Both the position numbers and the translations under genes were made by a program. Shown in pieces: positions 6,777 through 14,242 of a stretch of DNA of 19,630 nt; position 1 is the first letter of the stretch; the number at the start of each line of letters is the position of its first letter. Under the pieces are notes generated by a model. That model was given only the letters and a program-made list of their open reading frames with translations, was not told the DNA's origin and did not search any database. The DNA is from a bacterium (lineage in GTDB: Bacteria; Chloroflexota; Dormibacteria; Aeolococcales; Bog-877): contig JAKBTP010000229.1 in NCBI GenBank assembly GCA_021844355.1, positions 1 through 19,630 on the forward strand. Reading direction: 5' to 3'.

Positions 6777-7973
6777 GTGGCCCGAGCTGCGGTCTTGGCG
6801 GTGGTGGTGGTGTGTGGCTTCTTCGCCTTCATCAACGGGGTGGCGCTGGCCTTCGTGCCGGTGTACGGGGCGGCCCTGGTGGTGCCCCTGTCCCTCGCCT
6901 GGAGCTGGTGGGCGGAGCGGCACCTGACGCTCTCCCGGACGGCTCCCGACCGCCACCACATGGTCGGGGAGCTCTTCCCGCAGCAGTTCACCCTGAGCAA
7001 CACCTCGTGGCTTCCGATCGCCATGGCCGAGGTGGTCGACCGCTCCGGGCTCCCCGCGGGCGAGGAGGCGGTGGCGGCGTCCCTCGGTCCCCACCAGCAG
7101 GCCTCCTGGGGCCAGGAGCTCCGGCTCACTACCAGAGGCCAGTACCGCCTGGGGCCGACCGAGGTGCGGGTCTCCGACCCCTTCGGGCTCTTCCCCCGCA
7201 CGGTGAGCTTCCCTGCCACCGGCTCGGTGCTGGTGTTCCCCCTGCTCTATCCCCTCTCCGACCTGGCCCTGGTCGGGGCGCGGGCGGGATTGGAGAGCGA
7301 GCGCGGCGGGCGACCGAGGGACCTGCCGCCCAGCGCCTCCGGGGTCCGGGAGCACGACCCGGCCGATGGGATCAACCGTATCCATTGGATCTCCACCGCC
7401 CGCCAGGGGCGGCTGATGAGCCGGACCTTCGACGCTGAGGAGGGAGCCGACCTGCTGGTGGTCCTGGACCTCCGCCGGGGGGTCCAGGCGGGCACCGGGC
7501 CGGAGAGCTCGCTGGAGTACGCAGTGACCATGGCCGCCTCGCTGGCCCACGCGGCCCTGCGCCGGGGCCGGGCGGTGGCCTTCCTGGGGACGGGCCGGTC
7601 GCTGACCTGGCTGCCCGCCGCCAGGGGGGATGCCCAGGATCAGCTGCTGCTGGAGAGGCTGGCCCTCTGCCAGGCCGACGGGCAGGTCCCGCTGGCTCAG
7701 ATCCTTCCCCGCCATCTGCCGGAGTGGCGTTCCCGGGGCAGTGTGGTGGTGGTGACCTCGGACCCCTCCGGAGAGTGGGTGGAGGCGGTGGCCGCCAGCT
7801 CGCAGCCGGGACGGCGCGCGGTGGCCATCTTCGTGGACCCCATGAGCTTCGCCCCCCAGCCCACCCTGACCCGGGTCCCCGCCCAGTGGCGGCTGGTGCT
7901 CGACTTCTGGGTCATCCGCCGGGGCGACGACCTGGCCCGAGTGGATCCATCGTTCCGGCGCGCCGTTGGCTGA
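6777..7973 (+). CDS. DUF58 membrane-anchored protein with VWA-like domain
   Basis: The 398-residue protein starts with two closely spaced hydrophobic helices (about residues 3-22 and 24-41). A beta-rich region follows, then the DUF58 signature around 195-235: G-V-R-E-H-D-P-A-D-G-I-N-R-I-H-W-I-S-T-A-R, then LMSRTFDAEE and DLLVVLDL. The last part resembles a VWA fold. DUF58 proteins are regular partners of MoxR ATPases and transglutaminases, probably in envelope processes. The GTG at 6777 is supported by GAGG (6765-6768), eight bases upstream. The 3' end overlaps the next gene by 8 bases, indicating coupled translation. The molecular function is not established for the family. Confidence 0.88.
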   Translation: MARAAVLAVVVVCGFFAFINGVALAFVPVYGAALVVPLSLAWSWWAERHLTLSRTAPDRHHMVGELFPQQFTLSNTSWLPIAMAEVVDRSGLPAGEEAVAASLGPHQQASWGQELRLTTRGQYRLGPTEVRVSDPFGLFPRTVSFPATGSVLVFPLLYPLSDLALVGARAGLESERGGRPRDLPPSASGVREHDPADGINRIHWISTARQGRLMSRTFDAEEGADLLVVLDLRRGVQAGTGPESSLEYAVTMAASLAHAALRRGRAVAFLGTGRSLTWLPAARGDAQDQLLLERLALCQADGQVPLAQILPRHLPEWRSRGSVVVVTSDPSGEWVEAVAASSQPGRRAVAIFVDPMSFAPQPTLTRVPAQWRLVLDFWVIRRGDDLARVDPSFRRAVG

Positions 7974-10317
7974 GCTGCTGGTCCCTCTGCTCGCTGTCCT
8001 GGCCCTCGCCGGAGGAGGGGCGCTGGCGCCGGACCTGGTCTCTGACCTGCGGAGGAGCGCGGGCCTCCGGCGCACCCTGGGCAGTTGGCTCGGAGTGGTT
8101 CTGGCGGTGGCCCTGGCGGTGGCGTGCTCAGGTGCTCTCGCGCAGACGGCGCTGGCCCATCTGGGTGGGGCCGCCCTCCTGGCCGCCACCGCAGGAACCC
8201 TGCTGGCGGCGGGCGCCGGCCGGTGGCTCCGCTGGCGCGCCCTGGCCATAGCGGTGCTGGCGGCAGCCACCCTGGCCGTGGCCACCGTCGCCGGTGCCGC
8301 GGTGGCCCAGGCCTTCGGGGGCAGCCCCCAGCCCTGGACCGTGGTGCAGGCCCAGCTGCACCAGCGGGGCCCGGCCGGCTTCGAGCCGCTGGCGCTGCTG
8401 ATGGTCTCCTGGGTCACCGGGGTGTGGGTGGGCTGGCTGGCGCTGCGGGAGCGCTCTGGGGTGCTGGCCTGCGCGGTCCCCCTGGTGGTCCTGACCGCGG
8501 ACCTGGTCAACGTCCCCAAGGACCTCGTGGCGCTCACCTTCTGGCCCGTCCTGGGGGCGCTGGGATGCGGCCTGGCCCTGGTGGGCTGGACCCACCAGGA
8601 GCGCCAGGCCCGGCGCTGGCAGCGGCTGGCGAGCACCTCGGCACTACCCCGTTCCGGCCTCGGCCTGGCGCTGATCTCTGCCCTCGCCCTCTCCGGAGTG
8701 AGCCTTCTGGTCCCGCCCCTCAACCGTAACAACTTCAGCTCCCGGTTCTTCCACTCTGGACCGGTGGTGCCCGCCGGATCCCACAGCCAGCTGATCGCTC
8801 CCATCTCCGGGTACGCCACCGAGGTGGTGCCGGGAGGCCCGATCCGGCAGGAGAGGACCCCGGTCCTCAGCTACTCGACCTCGGCCCCCGGGGGCACGAC
8901 TTACCTCAGCGGCATCGCCCTCACCCAGTTCACCAACGGCAACTGGTACCCGGGGCCCCAGCAGTCCCTGGTGGTGGGAGAGGGGACCCAGCTGCCGTAC
9001 AGCGAGCGACCGGCCAACGACACCAGCGCCACCCAGCTGGACCGCAAGGTGGTCTCCCTCCAGGTGACCTACCTGGGCACCGGCGCCCAGGAGGTCCCGG
9101 ACCTGCTCTACCCGGGCAGCCCCATCGAGACGCCGTACCTGAGCGGCCGTTACCGCCTGTCCGGCCTCGCCACCTCGGGGCAGCTGCTCACCGTGGACTC
9201 GGTCGCGGCGGTGGGCGGGTCCTCGCAGATCCTGCCCTCCAGCCAGGAGGTGACAACGGTGGGGACGGTGTCGACCGCGACCCCCGCCCAGCTGGAGGCG
9301 GCCGGCCAGAACTACCCGGGCTGGGTCCTGCCGGACGCCACCCTCCCGGAGCTCGCGGACTTCCTGGACGAGAGCCAGCTGGCGGCGGACGCCCTGGCGA
9401 TGTCCGGGGGAGCCACCAATCCCTACCTCGCCGCCATCAACATCCAGAACTCGCTGCGGCAGGACGAGATCTACACCCTGGACCCGCCCACCCCTCCGAG
9501 CGGGGTCTGGCCCATCCTCTACTTCCTGGACCAGTCGCACCGGGGCTACTGCCAGTACTTCGCCTCCGCCATGGGAGCGATGCTGCGGTCCCTGGGCATC
9601 CCCACCCGGCTGGTGAACGGGTTCGGTCCCGGCCAGGAGGGGCAGCTCAAGAACGGGCAATGGCTGATCACCCAGGCGGACGCCCACACCTGGGTCCAGG
9701 TCTACTTTCCCCACTACGGGTGGGTCAACTTCGAACCGACCCCGGACGGCTTCTACCAGCCCACCGGGGCGGCCGCCCGGGTGGCTCCTCTGCCGGCCCC
9801 GCCGCCGTCGATCCGGGCGCCCCACCCCGGGGTCCGGAGGGTGCCCGCCGCCACGGGCCGCGGGGCCCGGGTGGCCCGCCGGCACCCGCAAGCCGCCCCC
9901 ACCATCGCCGCCGGAACCGGTGGGTCCGCTCTGCTGCTCCTCCTGGTCCTCGTCTGGGCGTGGTGGCGCCGGGTCACGTCGCCCCAGGCCGTGAGGCGGC
10001 GGCTGGAGCTGCCGCTGCGGCTGGCCGGGGAGCCACGCCCGGAGGGTCGCACCCTCATGGAGCTGGCCGACCTCTGCGCCACCCTGAGACGTGATCCGAG
10101 CCTCAGGGCGGGGCTCGGCAGGGTGGCCGCCGCCGGGGACGAGCTGGCCTTCGGCCGCTCCCGGGAGCGAGCCCGGTCGGAGCTGGTGGCCGGCTGGAAC
10201 GAGGTGCGTGGCGCCTACCCGCGCCTGCTCTGGGCCTCCCTGCGGGCCCGGGGTCGCGGGCCCCGGCCGGCACCCGCACGCAAGGCGGCGGTCGCCAGGG
10301 CGAGGGCTCGCGGGTGA
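7966..10317 (+). CDS. Membrane transglutaminase-like protease (TgpA / DUF3488 family)
   Basis: The 783-residue protein has about seven hydrophobic helices in the first 245 residues. A large extracytoplasmic region follows with a transglutaminase-like domain, then one more helix near 643-668 and a basic cytoplasmic tail of about 115 residues. Candidate catalytic residues are Cys529 in GYCQYFASAM, His574 in DAHTWVQVYF and an acidic residue in W-V-N-F-E-P-T-P, here Glu590. This is the TgpA plan, usually encoded after moxR and DUF58 genes as here. The substrate is unknown; cell-envelope peptides or cross-links are likely. The start is the TTG at 7966, overlapping the DUF58 stop by 8 bases; no Shine-Dalgarno is clear, so reinitiation is likely. 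The tail is rich in Arg, Ala and Pro. Confidence 0.9.
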   Translation: MAELLVPLLAVLALAGGGALAPDLVSDLRRSAGLRRTLGSWLGVVLAVALAVACSGALAQTALAHLGGAALLAATAGTLLAAGAGRWLRWRALAIAVLAAATLAVATVAGAAVAQAFGGSPQPWTVVQAQLHQRGPAGFEPLALLMVSWVTGVWVGWLALRERSGVLACAVPLVVLTADLVNVPKDLVALTFWPVLGALGCGLALVGWTHQERQARRWQRLASTSALPRSGLGLALISALALSGVSLLVPPLNRNNFSSRFFHSGPVVPAGSHSQLIAPISGYATEVVPGGPIRQERTPVLSYSTSAPGGTTYLSGIALTQFTNGNWYPGPQQSLVVGEGTQLPYSERPANDTSATQLDRKVVSLQVTYLGTGAQEVPDLLYPGSPIETPYLSGRYRLSGLATSGQLLTVDSVAAVGGSSQILPSSQEVTTVGTVSTATPAQLEAAGQNYPGWVLPDATLPELADFLDESQLAADALAMSGGATNPYLAAINIQNSLRQDEIYTLDPPTPPSGVWPILYFLDQSHRGYCQYFASAMGAMLRSLGIPTRLVNGFGPGQEGQLKNGQWLITQADAHTWVQVYFPHYGWVNFEPTPDGFYQPTGAAARVAPLPAPPPSIRAPHPGVRRVPAATGRGARVARRHPQAAPTIAAGTGGSALLLLLVLVWAWWRRVTSPQAVRRRLELPLRLAGEPRPEGRTLMELADLCATLRRDPSLRAGLGRVAAAGDELAFGRSRERARSELVAGWNEVRGAYPRLLWASLRARGRGPRPAPARKAAVARARARG

Positions 10318-11069
10318 CCGCGGAGATGAGGCTGACCATCCTCGGCAGCGGGGCCGCCTTCTCGGAGGTGGGTCACAACTCGGCGCACCTCGTGGACGGA
10401 AAACTGCTGCTGGACTGCGGGGCTCCGGTGACCAGCCTCCTCCCCGGGAGCGGGGGCTCGGTGGGCGATCTGGAGGCGATCCTGATCAGCCACTTCCACG
10501 GCGACCACGTCATCCATCTGCCCACCTTGCTGGTGGCGCGCCGCCTGCAGCACCCCAAGGCGCCTCCGCTGCGCCTCATCGGGCCGCCGGGGCTGCTCCG
10601 CCACCTGACAGTCCTCGGGGAGACCGCCTTCGGGTCAGGGCTCTGGTCCCGGATCGAGGCGGAGGACGGACCCCTCTGGGCCAGGGTCGAGGAGTGGGAG
10701 GAGGGGCGCTCCGACGAGGTGGCCGGGTATCAGGTCGAGGCCTTCTCGGTGATCCACTCCCCGGAGCTGGAGTGCCTCGGATACCGGGTGTCCATCCCCG
10801 GGCTGAGCCTCGGTTACACCGGCGACACCACCTACTGCCCGGGGCTTCTACGGCTGGCCAGATCGGTGGACCACCTGCTCTGCGAGTGCACCTCCTTCAG
10901 CAGCCCGCAGCCGACGCACCTCTGGGGGGAGGAGGTGGCGGCCCTGATGCGGGAGCTGCCCTCGCTCCGGTTGATCCTCACCCACCTCAACGAGCGCCGG
11001 CCGGTCCCCGGGGCCCTGCTGGCCTCGGATGGCCTGACCGTCACCCTCCGAGGATGCGCCGAGGACTGA
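10314..11069 (+). CDS. Metallo-beta-lactamase-fold hydrolase, RNase Z-like
   Basis: The 251-residue protein carries the metal-binding motif H60-x-H62-x-D64-H65 in ISHFHGDH, a further His in SVIHSPE, Asp in GYTGDTTY and a final His in LILTHLNE. This full set suggests a two-metal hydrolase. The order LTILGSGAAF, ISHFHGDH and Y-T-G-D-T resembles the RNase Z and phosphodiesterase branch of the superfamily. Specific tRNA 3' processing cannot be claimed, because the exosite arm is not evident. The GTG at 10314 overlaps the preceding TGA (GTGA) and has GAGGG 7 bases upstream, so the gene appears coupled to the transglutaminase operon. An ATG at 10326 is an alternative. Its 3' end overlaps the end of the convergent ThiO-like gene by 29 bases. 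Confidence 0.87.
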   Translation: MTAEMRLTILGSGAAFSEVGHNSAHLVDGKLLLDCGAPVTSLLPGSGGSVGDLEAILISHFHGDHVIHLPTLLVARRLQHPKAPPLRLIGPPGLLRHLTVLGETAFGSGLWSRIEAEDGPLWARVEEWEEGRSDEVAGYQVEAFSVIHSPELECLGYRVSIPGLSLGYTGDTTYCPGLLRLARSVDHLLCECTSFSSPQPTHLWGEEVAALMRELPSLRLILTHLNERRPVPGALLASDGLTVTLRGCAED

Positions 11070-12162
11070 AGGCCATGAGCCCCGCTGGCTCGCGTCCTTC
11101 CTCCAGTGACTCCCGCACCAGCTGGGCCGTCACGGGGGCCAGAAGAATCCCGTTGCGGAAGTGGCCCAGCGCCAGGATCACCCTTTCGTCCTGGGGCAGC
11201 GGCCCGATCACCGGTCCCGACTCCAGGAACGGCCGCAGCCCGGCCCAGGCCCCGGAGAACTCCGCCGGGCCCAGCTCGGGGATGAGGGTCCGGGCCATGG
11301 CCGCCAGCCGGGCCACCCCGTCCAGGGTCGTCTCGGCCAGGTGACCGACCCGCTCCTCGGTGGCTCCGGCGAGCACCAGACCCGACCGCTTCTGGAGGAC
11401 GTAGCCGAGGTCCCCGAAGACGATCTCCGGCAGGGGAAGGCCGCGAGGGCGAAGGGCCAGCATCTGTCCGCGCACGGGCTCGGGTCGCAGGTTCACCCCG
11501 AGGCCACGGAGGATCTGTTCCCCCCAGCTCCCGGTGGCCACCACCACCCGCCGCGCCAGCAGGCGTTCGGCGCCCACGCTCACCTCCAGAAGGTCGCCCC
11601 TGGCACGCACACCGGTGACCTCGGCCGAGAGCCGGAGCCGCACCCCGGCCCGGGTCCCGGCCAGGGCGAGGGCCTCGGCCACCCGGTGGCTGTGGACATG
11701 GGCGACACCGGGATAGTGAAGGCCGGCGACCACCTCGGGACCCAGCTGGGGCACCTCCCGGCGCAGCTCCTCGAGGCTGAGCAGCCCGGACACCTCCAGC
11801 CCCTGGGCCAGCTGCCAGGCCCGGCGGATCTCCAGGTCCCCGACCACCTCCGCGCTGGTGGTGACCCGCAGCAGCCCGGAACCCTCGTACTCCACGTCCA
11901 CGCCGGACTCCGCGAGGAGCCGCTCCGCCCACCGCGGCCAGAGGTCGGCGCTGCGCCGGGCGAGATCGAAGAAGGGGCCGGGGGAGTGTGCCTCGGCGGC
12001 CGCGGCCAGCATCCCCGCAGCGGCCGCGGTCGCCTCGGCTCCCGGCTCTGACCTCCGCTCCAAGAGGGCCACGGAGCGGCCGGTCCTGGCCACCTCACGG
12101 GCCACCGCCAGCCCGATCACGCCACCGCCGATGACCAGACAGTCGAACGGGGCCTCTCCCAT
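11041..12162 (-). CDS. thiO: FAD-dependent glycine oxidase-like protein (ThiO family)
   Basis: ThiO oxidises glycine to iminoglyoxylate for the thiazole moiety of thiamine; related DAO-family enzymes oxidise other small amines. The 373-residue product begins with a Rossmann FAD motif, CLVIGGGVIGLAVARE, with acidic Glu35 at the end of the second strand. It continues with A-A-A-A-G-M-L-A near residue 50, R-V-V-V-A-T-G-S-W in the middle, and GHFRNGILLAPVTA near the C-terminus, a ThiO hallmark. The ATG at 12162 is chosen because the Rossmann fold starts right after it and a -10-like TATCCT ends 6 bases upstream. No thiamine gene is nearby: it follows ppx and CHAD genes on the same strand after a 31-base gap. 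A different amine substrate is possible. Confidence 0.86.
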   Translation of the reverse strand: MGEAPFDCLVIGGGVIGLAVAREVARTGRSVALLERRSEPGAEATAAAAGMLAAAAEAHSPGPFFDLARRSADLWPRWAERLLAESGVDVEYEGSGLLRVTTSAEVVGDLEIRRAWQLAQGLEVSGLLSLEELRREVPQLGPEVVAGLHYPGVAHVHSHRVAEALALAGTRAGVRLRLSAEVTGVRARGDLLEVSVGAERLLARRVVVATGSWGEQILRGLGVNLRPEPVRGQMLALRPRGLPLPEIVFGDLGYVLQKRSGLVLAGATEERVGHLAETTLDGVARLAAMARTLIPELGPAEFSGAWAGLRPFLESGPVIGPLPQDERVILALGHFRNGILLAPVTAQLVRESLEEGREPAGLMAFSPRRILGG

Positions 12163-12168
12163 GCTCCC

Positions 12169-12174
12169 AGGATA
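12169..12174 (-). promoter_or_regulatory. Putative -10 element (TATCCT) for a leaderless thiO transcript
   Basis: On the minus strand TATCCT is followed by GGGAGC and then the ATG at 12162. The GGGAG would sit too close to the ATG to work as a Shine-Dalgarno, so a leaderless start is the simpler reading. This would give thiO its own promoter in the 31-base gap behind the CHAD gene. Confidence 0.45.
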
Positions 12175-12193
12175 TCGGGGGGAGAAACCGGGA

Positions 12194-13105
12194 TCAGCTG
12201 TCTCGGGAACTGGAGGAGCGGCGCCGCTCTGGAAGGCAGGCCAGCGTCGCGGTGCGCCACCAGCCTCCCTGGTCCAACCGGGAGAGCTCGATCTCGGCGG
12301 ACTCCTGGGCCGCCTCCGTCTCCAGCTCCGCCCGAACGACGATGCGCCGCAGGGCCGGGCGCAGGTCCGCCGGCCCCTGCTTGGCGGCCCGGTCCACCCA
12401 CTCCACCAGCTCCCGCCACTCCCGAAGCGGCCCCAGCTGGCCCAGGAGGCTGGCGAGCTCCCCGAGCACCACCTGGTGCTGGTGCGCCAGCGCCGGGGAG
12501 AACAGCTCCAGCCCGTGCAGCAGGCGCTGGATCCGCCGCCGTCGCGAGGGCTCCAGCGGGCGGCCGGACCGGGAGGCCGCCTCGAACAGCCGCGGGAGCC
12601 GGGCCCGGGCCAGCTGCACCGCCCCGGTGGGGGCGCCATCCGGCTGGACGACCGCTCCGAGGTTGGCCGCCGCCTCGAGCTCCGAGATGAGGCGGCGGCT
12701 CAGGATCTGCTCACGGAGGGTGGCCTCCTCCAGGCGGGCGGAGTCGAGAAGGGAGCGCAGCGCCTCCGGCTCCCGGCCGTGCCACCCGGGCGTGCCCGCC
12801 AGTCCCGGCGCCGCCACCGGACCGAGGAGCTCCAGCAGCAGCCGGATGCGAGCCTCGGCCCGCTCCAGGGGCCGGAGCTCGGCTGAGAGCTGGCGAAGCC
12901 GTCGCTGGGGCCCGCTGGAATGGGGTTCCAACTGCTCTCCCAGGGCCATCCAGACCTCCCGCAAACGGCGCAACGCCATCCGGCAGTCGGGGACGGCCTC
13001 GAGGTCCGCCGCCAGGGGTAGGCGGGCGGCCGCCCAGCGCAGCTGATCCGAGCGATCGGCGAGGGTGAGGCGAGCCAGCTCCACCGCTGAGAGCTGCTCA
13101 GCCAC
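12194..13105 (-). CDS. CHAD domain protein (polyphosphate-associated)
   Basis: CHAD domains are all-helical, rich in conserved basic residues, and bind inorganic polyphosphate; they are often encoded near polyphosphate enzymes. The 303-residue protein has VPDCRMALRRLREVW (38-52), matching the V-H-x-x-R-V-x-x-R-R-L-R signature except that the His is Pro39. It continues with LRPLERAEARIRLLLELL, and a second half around RRRRIQRLLHGLELF and LGELASLLGQLGPLREW. The whole is charged and helical, with no signal peptide or membrane helix. The GTG at 13105 overlaps the end of ppx by 8 bases, indicating coupled translation with an exopolyphosphatase-like partner. The sequence is divergent, so the call rests on motif pattern plus context. 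Confidence 0.8.
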   Translation of the reverse strand: MAEQLSAVELARLTLADRSDQLRWAAARLPLAADLEAVPDCRMALRRLREVWMALGEQLEPHSSGPQRRLRQLSAELRPLERAEARIRLLLELLGPVAAPGLAGTPGWHGREPEALRSLLDSARLEEATLREQILSRRLISELEAAANLGAVVQPDGAPTGAVQLARARLPRLFEAASRSGRPLEPSRRRRIQRLLHGLELFSPALAHQHQVVLGELASLLGQLGPLREWRELVEWVDRAAKQGPADLRPALRRIVVRAELETEAAQESAEIELSRLDQGGWWRTATLACLPERRRSSSSRDS

Positions 13106-14054
13106 CGGCGCCCACCGCCACCCCGGCCAGCGGCTCCTCGGCGCGCCACCAGCCCTCCTCGCGGCGCAACAGCGCCAGGATCATGCCGTCCCTCAGCCCC
13201 CGCTCGGAGGCGCGCACCGACCGCAGCTGCAGCAGGTCCATGAGCTGGGCGAGGATGACCGCTCCCCCGCGGCATAGCCGCACCCTCTCGAGGTCGACCC
13301 CGCTGCGGCGGGCGAGGTCGGTGGCCGGTCCGACCCGGAAGAGCTCCAGCAGCAGCTCGACCTCCCGCAGGCGGAGCGAGGCGCCCTTGGCCTTGCCCAA
13401 AAGGCGTGGGAGGTTGGTGATGGTCCCCCCGGTGCCCAGGACGAGGTGGCCGGTGGCTGGCTCGAGGTCCCTGGGCACCCGGCTCGCCACCAGCCGCTCC
13501 ATGCCCCGCCACTCCGCGCTGGTCGGGGGATCGCCGTCCACGGCGGCCAGCAGCGTCCCCGACCCGACCTTGATGGAGCGGTCGCGGCATAGCCCGCCGG
13601 CGGGCCCGCGCGCCACCTGGGTCGAGGCTCCCCCGATGTCCAGCACCATGCACTCCGCTCGTGGGGTCACCCCCAGGGTGGCGCCGTCGAAGGCCAGCTG
13701 AGCCTCGAGCTCCGGGGGGAGGATGTGAAGCCGGTCCACCCCCGCGCGCTGGGCGAGCTGCGCCGCGACCTCCTCCCCATTGGAGGCGGAGCGGAGCGCC
13801 TGGGTGGCCCCGACCGCGATGAGGCGAGCCCCGTGACGCCGGGCCTCCTGCACCTGAGCGGCGAGCGCCCTCCCCGCCAGCTCCAGCCGCTCCGGCCCCA
13901 CCCTGCCGGTGGCGGCCACGTCCAGCCCCAGCTGGACGAAGGCCCGGCGGCGGAACAGCGGCCGGGGATGGGCCCCCTCGGGGGCGGCGGCCACCAACAG
14001 GTGCACGGTGTTGCTGCCCACGTCGATGGCCGCCAGTCGGTCCGCCCGGGCCAT
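13098..14054 (-). CDS. ppx: Ppx/GppA family phosphatase (exopolyphosphatase-like)
   Basis: Members hydrolyse terminal phosphates from polyphosphate or pppGpp. The 318-residue protein has the ASKHA phosphate loops: AIDVGSNTVHLLVA (10-23), a catalytic-Glu region P-P-E-L-E-A-Q-L-A-F (113-122), VLDIGGASTQV (137-147) and LVLGTGGTITNL. Two points differ from the common form: the glutamate motif G-x-E-E-A-R reads P-E-L-E-A-Q, and G-G-G-S-T-E reads G-G-A-S-T-Q. The length fits the short two-domain Ppx type. The ATG at 14054 is chosen because GAGG (14062-14065 on the plus-strand scale) lies 7 bases upstream; an in-frame TTG at 14060 is an alternative. The gene heads the ppx-CHAD-thiO unit and diverges from sixA-phoR-phoU-phoB. 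Confidence 0.88.
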   Translation of the reverse strand: MARADRLAAIDVGSNTVHLLVAAAPEGAHPRPLFRRRAFVQLGLDVAATGRVGPERLELAGRALAAQVQEARRHGARLIAVGATQALRSASNGEEVAAQLAQRAGVDRLHILPPELEAQLAFDGATLGVTPRAECMVLDIGGASTQVARGPAGGLCRDRSIKVGSGTLLAAVDGDPPTSAEWRGMERLVASRVPRDLEPATGHLVLGTGGTITNLPRLLGKAKGASLRLREVELLLELFRVGPATDLARRSGVDLERVRLCRGGAVILAQLMDLLQLRSVRASERGLRDGMILALLRREEGWWRAEEPLAGVAVGAGG

Positions 14055-14055
14055 C

Positions 14056-14107
14056 CGCAAACCTCAGCCAGGCCAGCTGGCACTGCCGATCACGCCTCAA
14101 GTTTGCG
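14056..14107 (-). promoter_or_regulatory. Inverted repeats over the ppx leader and start
   Basis: GTTTGCG (14101-14107) and CGCAAAC (14056-14062) are perfect 7-bp arms. In the ppx mRNA the 3' arm would include the last G of the Shine-Dalgarno GAGG and the spacer before the ATG, so folding could hide the start. Between the arms lies the palindrome GCCAGCTGGC (14072-14081). Function is inferred; no riboswitch family is recognised. Confidence 0.3.
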
Positions 14108-14183
14108 CCGCCGGGCCGGCGGCCCGCCCGGTCCGTCCGTGTACCCTGGAACCGCAGTGCCGAGCGTACGACGCCTTGAGGCG
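14093..14183. repeat. Pair of 9-bp inverted repeats in the ppx/sixA divergent region
   Basis: CGCCTCAAG (14093-14101) and CTTGAGGCG (14175-14183) are exact reverse complements with centres 82 bases apart, one on the ppx side and one on the sixA side. They could be two copies of a regulator site serving the two divergent promoters. The PhoB-like regulator encoded downstream is one candidate binder, although the repeat does not look like an E. coli Pho box. Confidence 0.35.
14142..14147 (+). promoter_or_regulatory. Putative -10 element (TACCCT) for the sixA-phoR-phoU-phoB operon
   Basis: TACCCT lies in the 188-base divergent region. Transcription would start near 14155. A GTG at 14157 opens a 29-codon reading frame that ends at 14246, overlapping the sixA ATG (14243) as ATGA. 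No -35 box is evident. Confidence 0.35.
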
Positions 14184-14242
14184 GCCCCCCTCCCTCCCCG
14201 CCGGGCAGATCTCATCGGCCCCGGCGCTTGTCACCGCGGGCC

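Noticed and set aside
6570..8819. 749-residue open frame on the minus strand
   Set aside because: It lies opposite moxR, DUF58 and the transglutaminase gene, has low-complexity Arg/Gly/Pro/Ser-rich sequence and no recognisable domain. Long antisense frames are expected at this G+C content.
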